From: Trichoplax adhaerens
Taxonomy: Eukaryota > Placozoa > Uniplacotomia > Trichoplacea > Trichoplacidae
Assembly (NCBI RefSeq): GCF_000150275.1
Contig: NW_002060959.1
Location: 926,301-990,300, forward strand
DNA: 64,000 bases
Direction of reading: 5' to 3'
A program made the position numbers and the translations under genes. Position 1 is the stretch's first letter; each line of letters starts with the position of its first letter. This document shows, in pieces, positions 12,849-25,529 of the stretch. Below the pieces are notes generated by a model. It saw nothing but the letters and a program-made list of their open reading frames with translations. It was not told the DNA's origin and made no database searches.

Positions 12849-13578
12849 TTTCGCATCCCTAGGCTAGTGGTCTATTTTTGAAAATGATATTACTAAAGTA
12901 GCCGGTTGTAATATTGATTGGCTCGTTGCAATATCAATCACGATTTATGAATGAATTTTACAGTATATGCCTTATAAGACTTCTTCGTAGAAACGATCTG
13001 ATAATGTAAATTGTTAGCCTTGATCTATCTCCATGAACGATTGATGAGGATATCATGCTGATAAATTGATTGCATCTTTACTGTCATGCGATATTAATGT
13101 AAGTAAAATCATGAATAAGATTCATTTCATGGAAATCTAGTCCAGACCTAAATCAACTAGAGCTGGCTGTACAATGCTTTAATTTCAAATTAAAATGAAT
13201 AAAAACGAACGAGAAGATACTCGTATGTAAAAATAAATAACGGCTAGATAGAAAATTAGAAGTAAAACTTATTTGGACAGAATTAGTTCCAATGAGGTAA
13301 TTACCAATTGGTTAACGACATTAGAAAATAGTGATTAAAAAACATCTTCCAGATATTAGTATAGATAGCATAATACTCGTCAAACTGCCAGCAAGATTAG
13401 GAGTACTACAGTATCTGTATCTAGCATGCCTTTAGAAACCTATCACTACAATCAATAAGCGCTCTACTTGCAGAAAATTAGAGCATAACAAAATAAACTG
13501 TCGAGGATGCTTGTGTCTATTGCGACTGGTTAATTAATTATAATTATTAACCTGTAAACAAAAATTTCCACAATATCA
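12849..13578. other. Spacer between convergent NOP16 and PGAP3
   Basis: About 730 AT-rich bases. It contains AATAAA-like signals on the plus strand near 13197 and should hold the 3' ends of both genes. Nothing else is recognisable. Confidence 0.55.
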
Positions 13579-14523
13579 TTATTCTAATTTTCCTTGGTCT
13601 CTTCTGATCTCCAATTCAGCATCACTACGTAGAAATAAGAACCAGATGTATGCAAATGGGATAGTTGCAGCATGCCATAATGAATGCGCATCGAAGGTCC
13701 ACCAAAATGGTGGAAAATCGAACAATTCTAGCGCTGCTACTGCTGGGGTTCCAATAGCACATAAAAATCCTATCCATACATGGGGTCTAGATTTTGCCGT
13801 CTTTATAAACCAGGTACACCAACATAATGCTGTAAGAAAACCTACAGCAACATTGGCGCGCATGTTATAGCTGTAGCTAAATTGAATAAATGCCATGTAA
13901 TAGATATGGCAACTATACAGCAACAGAACTATTCCACCATACAAACGAGCTAACCACTTATAGCCATAATTTGTCAAGATATAAAACATAAACAGGTAAT
14001 GTCCAAAGGCAATGACAGCTCCAGCACTAAAGTAATCCATTCGTTCTGTCCAGAGTAAATCGCGTGTATGAAAAATAGTAGACCAAAGCCAAGCATTGAC
14101 AGAAACCATCGTATAAGTTCGCACAACATGATACATTCTATAATTACTATGTACACTCTCTCGATATGCTTTCCAACCGAAATAGTTGGCCATTGCATTA
14201 CCGATGGAAAATACAACCGATGCTGGCTCTTGGATCCCAAGGAAACGGACGAAAGGCCATTTACCATGCCATTGTGGTATAGGCTGATTATATTCAATTA
14301 ATTCATCTACAACTTGATGCATCGATAGATATTTACAATTATCTAAACAATCCCAGCCAAAGATAGAAATGCTCCAAGGTATTGTTGCTTCGCGGCAATT
14401 GGCAACACACTGACTTAGCAGACTTTGATACCGCTCAAGACGATCCCCAACTGATCCACAAGCTGAATGAAATATGGCTATTACCAATAGGGCACAGTAT
14501 AAGATGAGTTGATAACGTTCCAT
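13579..14523 (-). CDS. PGAP3: GPI-anchor remodelling phospholipase (Per1 family), intronless
   Basis: Multi-pass ER/Golgi membrane protein needed to remove the unsaturated sn-2 acyl chain from GPI-anchored proteins. One open frame of 314 aa, close to the vertebrate length (about 320). A signal peptide covers residues 1 to about 23. A Cys-rich lumenal segment follows (CVANCREA, WDCLDNCKY), then the family block HGKWPFVRFLGIQEPAS. Seven or so hydrophobic helices follow, with the CREST-superfamily polar residues in NAWLWSTIFHTRD, the nearby ERMDYFSA, and DAHSLWHAATIP near the C-terminus. This is the only intronless gene recognised here. There is no frameshift or truncation, so it looks functional. 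Confidence 0.97.
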   Translation of the reverse strand: MERYQLILYCALLVIAIFHSACGSVGDRLERYQSLLSQCVANCREATIPWSISIFGWDCLDNCKYLSMHQVVDELIEYNQPIPQWHGKWPFVRFLGIQEPASVVFSIGNAMANYFGWKAYRESVHSNYRMYHVVRTYTMVSVNAWLWSTIFHTRDLLWTERMDYFSAGAVIAFGHYLFMFYILTNYGYKWLARLYGGIVLLLYSCHIYYMAFIQFSYSYNMRANVAVGFLTALCWCTWFIKTAKSRPHVWIGFLCAIGTPAVAALELFDFPPFWWTFDAHSLWHAATIPFAYIWFLFLRSDAELEIRRDQGKLE

Positions 14524-16645
14524 GTTAACTCCAATATTTTAATGCTATCAAGTTCATCGGTTTAATTATCGTCCTCTCCAACGTTTAGATGTTATGATTA
14601 CTGTAATCCTTAATCAATAGCTTGGATTAACTTGTAATGTTGATTGCAAAATCACTTACATAGAAATGTGATGGTTCTAATAACTCTAGAATAGTACCTT
14701 CAAGCCTAGTTTGGAGATGCCAATGATGTAGACGTGTTTATTCAACTTTTTCTCATGGCAGTTCTAATCTTCTAGGAGACGATTCTAAATCCGTTGGCTT
14801 TACTAACTTGAAATGTCAATCATCCGTTCGCTTTACCTTAATTATTTAGAGTCATTGATACCAACCTTGAAGCTTAACTACTCGTAAATCTATCTAGAAT
14901 CGTCGATCTCAAGCATTCATTACGTTATATAGCCATAAAGCTTCTCGATTTTAAATTACAAGATAGAATAGCAACCAACAGCTAAACAGTAAATCACTTG
15001 CTCTAACTGCCTACAAGCGTATGAAAACAGTGTAGTCAAGCTTTGCTTACGCAAGTGTATAGAGAGATTACCAATGTGCAGTACTGTATGATACACTAGA
15101 GGGCGTATTTATCTACACGGAGTATACTTTCAGTACAGTCATGGCAAATCATCGCTGTGCAAAGTTAGTTGTCACCCCCAAACTGTACATTGATATCAAA
15201 TTAAGATATTTCACTATGGACTTCAATCCATAAATAGAAATATGATAGGTCATACGACATGATGCAATCAAGACAATAAACAAGGAGTGACGATAATTAT
15301 GCACACTGTCCTTACACTAGCTTTCGAAAGGTGAAGACTTTCCCAATTTTGTTTCAAATCAGAACGTTTTTTATAATACGATAACAAATCGAGGATAAAT
15401 GACTTTTAAGTGTATAGTTCAAGTCCCATTCATAGATTATCAGCATAGTAGCATATACTTAGGCCAAATATCGATGATAAAATGCCTTATTATTCAGGCA
15501 ATTTATTTTATGCAAAAATTCTAATGGATAGTACAGTATATTAACAAACTTTGTAGCCCCAAATCTCAATTTATTCAGTCATTCCGTACTTTTAAAAGTC
15601 TATAATAATAATACGTGCATAGCTGAAAGGATAATCATGAAAGTTCTCGTATCGTTAATAATAATTATGATTCAGCAATATCTAATTCAAGGGTTATGCT
15701 CAATTAAATTATTAATTATATATATAGAATCCTACTAATGAATGATATTACACTACGGGTTATAGAAGTAAGCATATATGCATTAATGCGTTCGTAAAAA
15801 TAGTTATTGAAGTATTAAAATAATTCCTGTGATATTGATTGGTGTATCCGCAGTTCAATGTTATAGCTAAATATTAGTATGTCGATTCTGTTTATTATTA
15901 TTCATTTTTTTAAAGTGTCATAACGATGAATCGTTCAAGTTTGTATTATAAAATCAATTACAGCTTCTCAGTTAAGTAGATGTAAATATGATCTATATGA
16001 ATTAATCACATCAACTAAAATTTTCATAGGCTGTCGGAATAGAAAATTATATCGCCAGTCACATTAGCGCAATGACGAATGCATAAATATTCCATTTAAA
16101 GATTTTAAGTCATTTCTCATTTTAAGATATCTAAAAAAATAGGCTAGATAGATTGGCTTTTCTAACCACATGTATCTAAAATAATCGAGTCTTTATATTA
16201 TAATTAGAACTATCAGTATTTTATGAGGATATTTCATACTAGGTTGCTTGAAGATAGAAGGTAAAATTACTTGTACCACGTCACAATACGAACATATACG
16301 AATGAGACTGGAAAGCTAAAATCTTCATCGCATGATCAATAAATATAAAATCTATCACAACTATCTAGTTCTATTACATCTATAAATAGGCATCTCGTCT
16401 TCAATCTAGCTAATGAGACCGTTGGTATGGCAAGATAACTATTTTCAACGTTGCAAAAATATTTTCATGCTATTATCATAGCTGTGATATATCAAAAACA
16501 TAACATTTAATGAAGTTGGGACGTTATAAAATCAATTTTCATTACAGTATCAACGATTGAATAAACGTTGACATCCATGGTTGGCCAATTAATTAGCATT
16601 TATGTTCAGTCTTTATTTTAACAAGGTAACGATATACTTTCGTTT
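14524..16645. other. Gene-free stretch upstream of PGAP3
   Basis: About 2.1 kb of AT-rich sequence. No open frame, RNA gene or repeat that I can support. The PGAP3 promoter should lie at the left edge. Confidence 0.5.
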
Positions 16646-18533
16646 TTAAGCCTTTTGAGCTAAAGTCTCAATACGATCGGGTACTTTCCCCAATAATGCT
16701 GTTTTCTTAACCGTAAAAGCTTCAGGATCATATAAACAATCAGACATACTATCGCGTCGAACAGGTTGAGCTAATTCATTTGTCCTCCTGGTACATACAG
16801 CTCTTAATGAACGCGAAAGAGGCTTCCATGGTTCAACTTTTTGTATTTGAAATCCTTCCGGCAATATTTTTGGTCGCGCTAGTTCTCGAATACGTGATGA
16901 TGGATTCGCATGCTTTGTTGCCTTGCTGATTTCCCAAACTGGATCTCTACAGTTATCTTGACGATGGGTTTTAGGTTGAGATAATTGATCAACACTTAAA
17001 GGGATATTGCCAAAAAGGGCTGCCCTCGATACTTCTGTAATATTAGTTCTATCGGGCTCAAACCGTCGATTTAAAGTACTTGGTGTACTAAGTCTTATCA
17101 ATTTCTCTTCTGTTAATGGCGACCTTGCACCCTCTCTCGTAAATGGTTGATACTTTCTAAATGTCAAAGAGGCAATAACAATGAATAATGAGCAAAAATA
17201 TTTATTTTATTTTATGAATTCCTAACCACTACCGTACTTAATCATTGTGATAATAGACCTGGCAATACATTTTAGCGTTGCAGTTAATTAGAATTATAAA
17301 ATATTAGTCGATCTCATCAACGATTAGAACTTGGATTGAACTAAATAAATCACGTAAAAGAGAGCCATAATAGTAAAAAACTATTTATATTTCCAGTTAT
17401 AAATGTTCTGTAAGTAATTAATTACTAATGCTAGCATCTAATGCAAAAAATTATCCATGCAAAGAATCTTTGCATTGAAATTGTAATTAATTTAGGAAAC
17501 AGCTAGCCTTTCTTAAAACTCTGATGTACTCGTATACCGTACTTTACGGTTATTTTTACCCTCAATTTACCAATCAACGGAGATGTTATAAAAACGCTGT
17601 TACTAGCTTTTATTTCGAGCTACAATAAAATGGCACTATTATCTGAAAATTTTCACGAGATTGTGATTGAAAAGTATCATGATCTTCAAGGCTGGCATCG
17701 ACTAAAATTAACTTTAGAATCTAGCTATTCCAGAGAAACTCGTTCGATATGTAACCTGATCGATGTGTGCAGTACTACGCTTAAAATTAGGATAGGATAC
17801 GTTAACTCCCTATTTAATAAAAATCGCATTTCTATGGCCCTTCTTTACAAAAGCAATCAAAATTACCGATTTACTTACTTATCAGCACCTTCAAGTACAA
17901 GTGGTTTCTTCGGTTCTGCAAGTTGTATAATCCGTGGAGTTGGGTCTTTGTAACGGAGATTCGATCTAAATGAGTTAATTAAGTCGAAATTTTGATTTTA
18001 AATCTGCAGCATCTGCTTTTACTAATGCTATGATCAATTCGCCTCAAATTATTTTTGTCCATATCTTATCAAACGTTAGAACAATAATTGTGATATTGGT
18101 ATTAGTCACTATATAGTATTAAACAAGGCAAGTGGATATGCTTAGGTAACGACTTACGTAGCAGGTGCAGATTTTGAACGCTCCATGCTCATTAATAAGT
18201 GAGTCGCTTCGTCAACGTAGATAGGTTTTGGCTCTGATAATGCTAGAATTCGCTGACTTGGCTTAGCTCGTAGGGCGGCCGTACTAATGGGTACTAATGG
18301 TTCTTGGTTACCCCATGTAACTGGTCTCCTGTATTCCGGAATAAAAAGTAGAATTTAGAATCATGTCTAGGTAGATGCAAAGCGTTCAATTTTTTATGAT
18401 AATATTCAAAGAATTCCATTGAGTAGTAAATATTAATATTAAAACGGCATTATTATCAGATAATTCTATAATCTTGCTAGAATACTAATTTAAATATAGT
18501 TGATATAGATAAATCAACTTACCAGGTATCCAT
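16646..18533 (-). CDS. THEG: THEG-repeat protein (sperm/ciliary microtubule-associated type)
   Basis: Exons on the minus strand: 18533-18523 (11 nt, ATG plus two codons and two bases), 18328-18158, 17965-17879 and 17156-16646. They join in frame for 259 aa. The protein is made of degenerate THEG repeats, each around a hydrophobic-x-x-LA/LS-x-P core: RILALSEPKP, RIIQLAEPKKP, KLIRLSTPST, SVDQLSQPK, RIRELARPK, RTNELAQPV and RIETLAQKA. Proteins of this family (THEG/SPMAP2, THEGL) are linked to sperm and axonemal microtubules. Which vertebrate paralogue it corresponds to cannot be told from motifs alone. The tiny first exon is predicted from its splice sites; without it the next ATG would lie further inside the repeats. 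Confidence 0.8.
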
Positions 18534-21500
18534 TTCGAGATTTCAACCTTTTAATAATCTAAATTGTGTATAAGTAGACAGGCATGAACAATCTTACAAA
18601 TATTCATCACCTTAACATATCCATCAAAACGATACATTTAAATGATTGCTACATTTCGCTTTCTTAGTAATTGTTTATTTTAATCTAAATCACGTCACGT
18701 ATATCGTGTAAATTAAAGACTAAAGAATTAGTTTTAATGCAAAGGTATTACTGCTGATATTATGCCAGGAATGGTAGCGTGTTATAAAATGAATTTTAGC
18801 CTTTTTAATAACATTCTAAGCGTAAAGATAGACATATTATCAATCTTAATAGTTACACAAATCAATTTTTATGGCAGAGCTTTTGCATCAATGATTTCTC
18901 TAAACTGGTTACTATTGACGCAGGTAAGTATGCAATTAAATCTCTATCGAAAATTACGAATATGATCACCTAAAATGCACTGTACTTTCTCTATAAGACG
19001 TATCATATCTAATCTCTATAAGCAATGAAATAGCAGTATAATTATGCTAAATAGTTAAGAAAATCAAACTTACTTGCTACTTAAAACGAACAATCGTGAT
19101 TTAAAGTCTCCTCGATTCAAGTTGATCGACGATATCAGTCACTCTAATTCCACGAGATGATTTCTTAGTCCTTTATGTTGTGATTACAATTCTTAAAAAA
19201 CTGACATATTAAAGGTTTTTAATTAATCAGACATAACTCGTGATGCTTTGAGAGGTAACGGAGAAAAACCGACCTAGACCAAAGAAATAAAAATTTGAAA
19301 TATAGATTATAATAGGGTGCTACCAAATAATTCGTACTGATTGCCTAATGGGCTGATTTCTATTTAGAAGTAAATCCTTTTTAACAGACTTACCAGAAGA
19401 TAAGATTTCAAGATGATATCTTCAATTAAAATTAATTATTATAGCGCTGTTAATAATTATGTACGGCAAATTGCACGATTACTGGGAGAATAATAATTGT
19501 GGTAAAGTCACTTTCCAAGCCAAATGTATTTATCAAATCCTGTTTGGAAATGATAAACTGCAATTTGAGCAGGCCAAGAGCCAAGATGATCGATGCTTAA
19601 TGTATCTCAGTAAGTGACTGCGTTACCATGGAGACGTAAAGGACGCTTGATATCAGCTACATACAGAATAAATAAATTGTAATAATATTCTCTAGTTATT
19701 CAGAACCAAACACAATCTATTGATTATTAATTTGCTTTGTCGATCAAATAGAATTAGCTATAATAGTTTTAATCATGTGACATAGATACTTTTAGTTGGT
19801 TTGGGCTAGGATATATTCTAATTATTTACGGAGAAAACACTTTAACATTGTATCCAAGTATTTAATGAAAGTTTTATGTTCCTGATCCCAAAATTGTGAA
19901 GTTTTATTAGGTGTCTTGCTTTATAGATCAGTCAGAGGTATCACATGATTACAAAGAAATGCGAAAATTTGTTGATTAATCGTCAATTTGTGGTTTATCA
20001 ATACAATAAGCCTGAAACTATGAGATTTTTTATAGTAATAATATATGAAATGAATTGAATTTTAACGCACGAATCAGAATTAATAAGTATATCATAGTAT
20101 TAGACTGACGTCAATTTATGAGTGAAATCCACATTCTAATCTATCGAATTAACTGTATCTATTGAGTTGATCGATGTGCATATCGCGAAATTCAAATCAA
20201 CTAAGATACCAATGATTTTATCTGCACTTACTTATACCTAAATTTCATAATATACTTTAAATTAAAATAGAAGCAATATTATTCTCCAATTAGCATTTTA
20301 TGGTGATTGTATCAAGCATACTTGAAAAGTAAAGATAAGATCATTAGCTAAATAAATGAGCTAATAATAAAATTAGGAAAGAAACACATGTCAAATTATA
20401 AAAAGGATTTCTGAGCTTAACTAGTACGCTTCCATTGATTTTAATAGCTATTATAATTATTGAAATGGTTATTCAGGTTGGCCGACTACGTAATTCATCT
20501 ACACATGCAAACACTACTTGCATAATCAAATTAGTTTGATGCAAAATAAAGCTTCAATACTTGTTCTAGTATATACTGTACACTAATAGTGTAGCACAGA
20601 CTCCTGATAATATACAATACGATAAAAATGTCATGCAGCTAATCATATTATCACTGATACTAGCTACTATATACCAACATTGCAATTGCATGTTGAAATG
20701 AAATAAATTTGTTCGGTACCAACTTGGCACTAGAAATCTTCTATAGCGTCTTGTAAAGGACCTCTACCGATACACGCCACCTAGATTGCTTACATTATTT
20801 AAAGTAATTTTTATTCGTTAATACTAGTATAAAATCATCTATCTATAACTAATTGTTTTGAATTTTTTATGGAATTAAGTCGTATCCGCACCATACTAGA
20901 GATCCTCTATAGCGCCTCTACAAAGACATGATGTAATATATTTGCAATATATTTAAAATAATTTCTATTCGTTAATACATGTCTAAGATGATACGCCTGT
21001 AACTAATTGTTCTTAATTATTTTATTGAATTCTACCATAAAATATCTGCTTCAGATCTAATTAAGAGTATTAATACGGTTTAAGATATAATAACCATGCT
21101 GGATAACTTATTCATAATATAAAATTCATAGAAGATAATAGCTTAAATTCTTTTCTGATATAACACCTATGGTATCTTATAAATTAATTTATGCATTCAG
21201 TCATCGTAGTAGCTAAAGTTACTAAAGAATATCAATCTACCCTTACTCTTACTGAATACTGCATACAAAATGCTTCATGGGGTAAGTAGGAATTAATTAT
21301 TTTCAATGAATAGCAAATTGTAGTTAGTCAATTTTGATAAACCTATAAGTGGCCAACTGGATTCATTATAAGACATTACTAGAAGAGCTTTCTGGTTTCT
21401 TAGTTTACCATTATTTCATATTTTGTACTAATCACATAATGTTAATGAAATTAGACATAATTAGCAATAACATGAAGCAATCATGATATGAAACTGTCTG

Positions 21501-23195
21501 CACCTAAACCTAAATTTAAGATTTCGTAAGATAGATACCGTAGTTTGTTTGTTAAATTTATATCGTACATTTACTGATTATGTACGCATGCTAACGGTTT
21601 CAATTAAACAGTAATAAAATCGTTGAATGCATCAACGTTTACTGCTATAGTACGTTGACATTTTAGTAGCTAAATTTGTTTGAAAGATAAATTTTTTCGA
21701 TTACTTTTACCTAATATAGTAACCTTACAAATCCAAATATTCTTGATAGACTATCTATGAATATATTAGCAAATTCTATAAAATACACTATATGGATGAA
21801 CTTAGTTTATGCCTACAATAATAATCTACTGACGTGAGTGATTTATTCGAAATCAGTAACTAAACAACAAATTTAATAGTAACTTGTTGGAAATGTTAGA
21901 ATAGATTTTATTCTCTCGCTCAGGATCTTAGTTACGTCGATATCAATCTGTTTCAACGTTGAACAAGAAATCAAAGTAGATACTTTGACTTTATCTTAAA
22001 ATCAAAGCATTTTTGTAGAATATTAGTATTAACTATCAATTTTATTTTTAAACGTTTCAGTGCTATTAAAGTTCAGTTCTGCATGGATAGTACGAACTTT
22101 TTGATCTATTGATTAACATTACCTCTTTTAAAACTATGAACGTTAATTGATGACAGTACAAACATCTCGATAGATATGTATAACCTCTCTACATAAGTTT
22201 TGGAGTGATATATTACTAGAACGAAGTTTACGAGATGTAATATCAAATTATTCGAATTTATTTATTCAACTAAGACCTAGTTTAAGGATGTTAGTACTAA
22301 ATCTTTGCTTTCTGCCGCAAAAGTAATTTCATTTCTTATATATCTTGTTACAGTTAAAATTTTTCACACATTAGGCATCCATAAAAATGAAACTAGATTA
22401 GTACGAAGCTCATAATTCCTCTTAAATAATTGCAAAGGAAATACGAGTCTCTCACGTATTTAATCTACGCTCTGAGTTTTGATATCTATCAAGCATAGCA
22501 GTTTTAATTACTAGTTTTTCTTAATATTTATCGTTTACGTGATCACATGTTTATTAAAGATGAAAGACGTCGAATCATACTCATATAATTACTCATTAGT
22601 TACAATTAATAGTAATAAATATAATTATTATGCTACTACTGGCATATTTTTAGTTCATATCAATTTTTGCAAGCAGGTCGCGCTTATATCGTTAACGAAG
22701 AATAGCAAAATGCAATTATAGAACAATAGACTTGCGAACAAACTATGATAGCTATGTTGAATACTACGTGTATCACACTATAGAAAATGATGTTACAATA
22801 AAGTTGCATCTGGTTAATGCAGCTAATTTGGTTTACAGTTAGTCACGAAATTTCCACAAGCATGATACGAATTTGTGATTCCAAAATCCTAAACCAGATG
22901 ACGACTACCGTACTGCTGATCAGATCATAACCGTATAAAATTATAATACAGAGGTTGACTATATCTTCAACACCAAACTGCGAAACTAATGCCAATAATG
23001 TAAATCAGATATGATTCAATCTACATGTTAGTGGTGTATACATACATGAAAAAAATCGAAATCACTATCATCATGTCTATTAAGATGGAAGTATCAGTCT
23101 GTAAAAAAAGGAATGCTATTTATGAAGAGGGTATCATTAAAATTACTTTTCAGGTTTCCTTATTTTATAGCTAAATAAAATGTATAATAACAAAA
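18534..23195. other. Long gene-free stretch
   Basis: About 4.7 kb with no convincing coding exon on either strand. The open frames at 18762-18965 and 22539-22721 are low-complexity and match nothing known to me. A diverged local duplication at 20728-21030 is listed separately. Confidence 0.5.
20728..21030. repeat. Diverged direct duplication of about 160 bp
   Basis: CTATAGCG at 20741 recurs at 20906, and TAACTAATTGTT at about 20846 recurs at about 21000. Between them both copies share TTTAAA-TAATTT-TATTCGTTAATAC in the same order. Spacing shrinks from 165 to about 154, so the copies have diverged by indels. Confidence 0.7.
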
Positions 23196-24593
23196 TCACT
23201 GGTATAGTAATTCTAATACTGTATTCTTAATGGTGTTGAATTCATCCACAGTGGCTTGCAATAGTGATGTTTGTACTATCTTGACAACATGATCTTTCAT
23301 GCAAGATTCATTAGGCAAGATACTATTGATAGTGTCCTTGTCCAAGCTGCCTCCCGTTAGATCTTGTTTATTTAGTAACAGAACAAATTTCGTTTTTTCT
23401 AATTTTAAGCCATCGTTGTCAAATAATTTTTGTAATTCTAGGCGAACAGCTGGAAAGTTTGATGAATCTGAAGCATCAATTACAAATACCAGAACACCAG
23501 TGCCAGGTAAATATGTATACCAGTATTTTGACATACTCCCACCGACTAAAATAGAAAATATAAAGAGATATATCGATGCTTAAGATCAGAAATTTATAAT
23601 CTTTTGTTCTAGTAAGAATCTACTTTAAGTCCATTTATTAATTATAATTATCGTTATAAACGATAGTATGATGAAGTTAAAATCAATTATAGAAAGTATC
23701 AATTGGGGCGCGTAGGTTAATATCATGATTTAAGTCAGTGCACATGTAAATAATTAATTCACCTAATGGAGCAGTATTTTTTTGTTTTTATTGTCATAGG
23801 AGAAGTGTAATAGAATATCATTTACTAACGGTTACATACGAATTTGAAGTAAGTAGTTTGAATTAATAATCCGATTCTAAAGAAACGTGATATGCATTGT
23901 GATCCAATAGTAAATAGATTACCATCTTCATTCTATTTTAAAAAAATTCTCCCTTTGTTGATACGGATCTGCGTGTTAAGTGTATTAATATTAATCGTGA
24001 TGACATATAAAGGAAGGAATCTACTAGATTGAATGCCTAGTACTGTCTGGATTAAATCGATGTCTGAAAACAGTTCCACATTCTTTAGCAATAATATTTT
24101 ATCTAATACTATTAGTGATAAGCGTATGGCTTAATGCATTCTTTCATTAATAGATAGAAGTCTTAATTTCATAAAAAAATTAATGCAATCGTATATATAT
24201 TTAGTCAACGTGATATGGTTACCACGTAACTTACGTACTTTCCCAAATTTCGACAGTTTTACCATCCATGGACATATTTTTAATGTTGAAACCATTGGTT
24301 GGTTCATATTCGGTTTTTGCTTCATCATAAATGAATCTAGCAACCATGCTACTCTTACCACTAGCCGGTAAACCTAGCGCTAAAACTTTGTTGGAATTCC
24401 CTTTGCGGTATTCATCAAACTCCGCGGTAGCTTCCTCAATTTCCTCAGTTTCTTTCAATTCTTCTTCATGACTTGTTGTTGGCCGCTGATACCATTTATA
24501 AAGTACATAAGCTAAAGTAGCGCCACCAACGGCACATAAAGCCATTTTTTCCCCTTTACTAAGTGATTGAAATCGTTCCATTATTGCCGACAT
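23196..24593 (-). CDS. ARL10: ARF-like small GTPase with N-terminal membrane segment (ARL9/ARL10 type)
   Basis: Two exons, 24593-24239 and 23545-23196, encode 234 aa. A hydrophobic helix at about residues 16-34 (LCAVGGATLAYVLYKW) replaces the myristoylated Gly2 of classical ARFs. An acidic linker follows at 43-62. GTPase motifs: P-loop GLPASGKS at 74-81, switch I PTNGFNI at about 98-104, switch II EIGGS at about 118-122, and NKQD at 177-180. The E-I-G-G form with an N-terminal helix resembles ARL10 rather than ARL1-8 or SRPRB. The junction uses donor GTACGT; a second GTAAGT donor lies four bases further on, but only the first restores EIGG. The gene is divergent from the CAMLG-like gene. The paralogue assignment is inference. 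Confidence 0.85.
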
Positions 24594-25529
24594 GATTCAA
24601 CTTACTGCGATTTTAGCCTGTTTGATAGTGAGCTTTGGACAACAGCTCACTCTGATTAATTACCTCTCTTTCTTAACGGAGGACGGTTGGTTGTCGTTAT
24701 GGCGACCAGGCGATCGTCCATCGGACGCACCCATTTTGAGTGGAGAGTGGATGCTACTAGTACCATTAATTGCTGGTATGTACTACCGTAAGTAGCATAA
24801 GTACCATGGTAGATCACTAATGGTATAGTCGGTGCCACTGTCGCATTTCTGCAGTACGCTGTCAGAAACGTAGAGGTAGAGTAGGAAAAAGATTGTTTTT
24901 GCCTTGATATACTCTCTTCCATACGGTGGGCCAAAATTATGGGCCACCGTTGTTCCAAGATCTTAGTTCATTTCTTTTAAACTTGGCAAATTTACTTAGA
25001 CAAGTATAATATAGGGATAGAGCCGTTTCAGCGGCATTTTGGGATATGTCATCGGGTAATGATTCAGTATGACATCTTATACACTGCAGATACAGCAGCC
25101 CATTTGAAAATAAATCTGACGTAGTGTACACTAGAGACCCTTCGAGAGAGACATGACAATCTACTGTTAAAATACAGCCATGGACTACCAGAAAAAGACC
25201 TACATCGAGCCATGGACCGCTAACAGAAAACTTTTTTACTTTTACTTACCGTCATCTAGGCTTCAACATTTCTTGCCCCGATCCATCCTTCCAGTAGTCC
25301 ACGACTGCTACCATTCTACAGTACTGTATGACTGTACAGTACAGTGTACAGTGTACAGTACAGTACAGTCAATTTTTGCTTCTTCTACTGTACTGGTACA
25401 GTACTGTAGAATACTGTACCGTACTGTACCAGTACTGTCGTGATTACCTGACCTCCTGCTAATCACTGCTAAAGCTAAAAGCTCCTCCATGGTAAACTTC
25501 ATTTGAAATCAATAGAAGTCGACAAAAGA
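24594..25529. promoter_or_regulatory. Divergent interval ARL / CAMLG-like gene
   Basis: The 936 bases between the two start codons should contain both promoters, and include the GTAC palindrome cluster at 25317-25437. Short open frames occur on both strands (plus 24592-24795; minus 25131-24937 and 24958-24656), but none has a family signature and the minus frame at 25131 lacks an ATG. I do not call them genes. Confidence 0.45.
25317..25437. repeat. Cluster of ACTGTAC/GTACAGT palindromes
   Basis: Dense self-complementary GTAC-centred words (CAGTACTGTA, TACAGTGTACAGTGTACAG, GTACTGTACCGTACTGTACC), capable of extensive hairpin folding. Related clusters occur at 29197-29335, 54545-54572, 61613-61785, 62929-62960, 63070-63180 and 63570-63960. 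Confidence 0.85.

Noticed and set aside
13974-14301. Frames on both strands inside PGAP3
   Set aside because: Shadows of the strongly supported PGAP3 frame.
15400-15440. Possible tRNA T-arm (GTTCAAGTCCC)
   Set aside because: No acceptor or anticodon stem at suitable spacing upstream.
23196-24593. Identity as SRP receptor beta, because of an N-terminal helix before a GTPase domain
   Set aside because: The switch II form EIGGS and NKQD context match ARF-like GTPases of the ARL9/10 type, not SRPRB, which has a DLPGH motif.
24656-25131. Two minus-strand frames upstream of the ARL gene, one with a protein-like stretch (LQCIRCHTESLPDDIS)
   Set aside because: The longer-looking frame has no ATG (it opens with GTG), no family match that I recognise, and no clear splice link; left as unassigned.
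25180-25502. Frames on both strands with Tyr/Thr/Val repeats
   Set aside because: They read through the GTACAGT palindrome cluster and are compositional artefacts.
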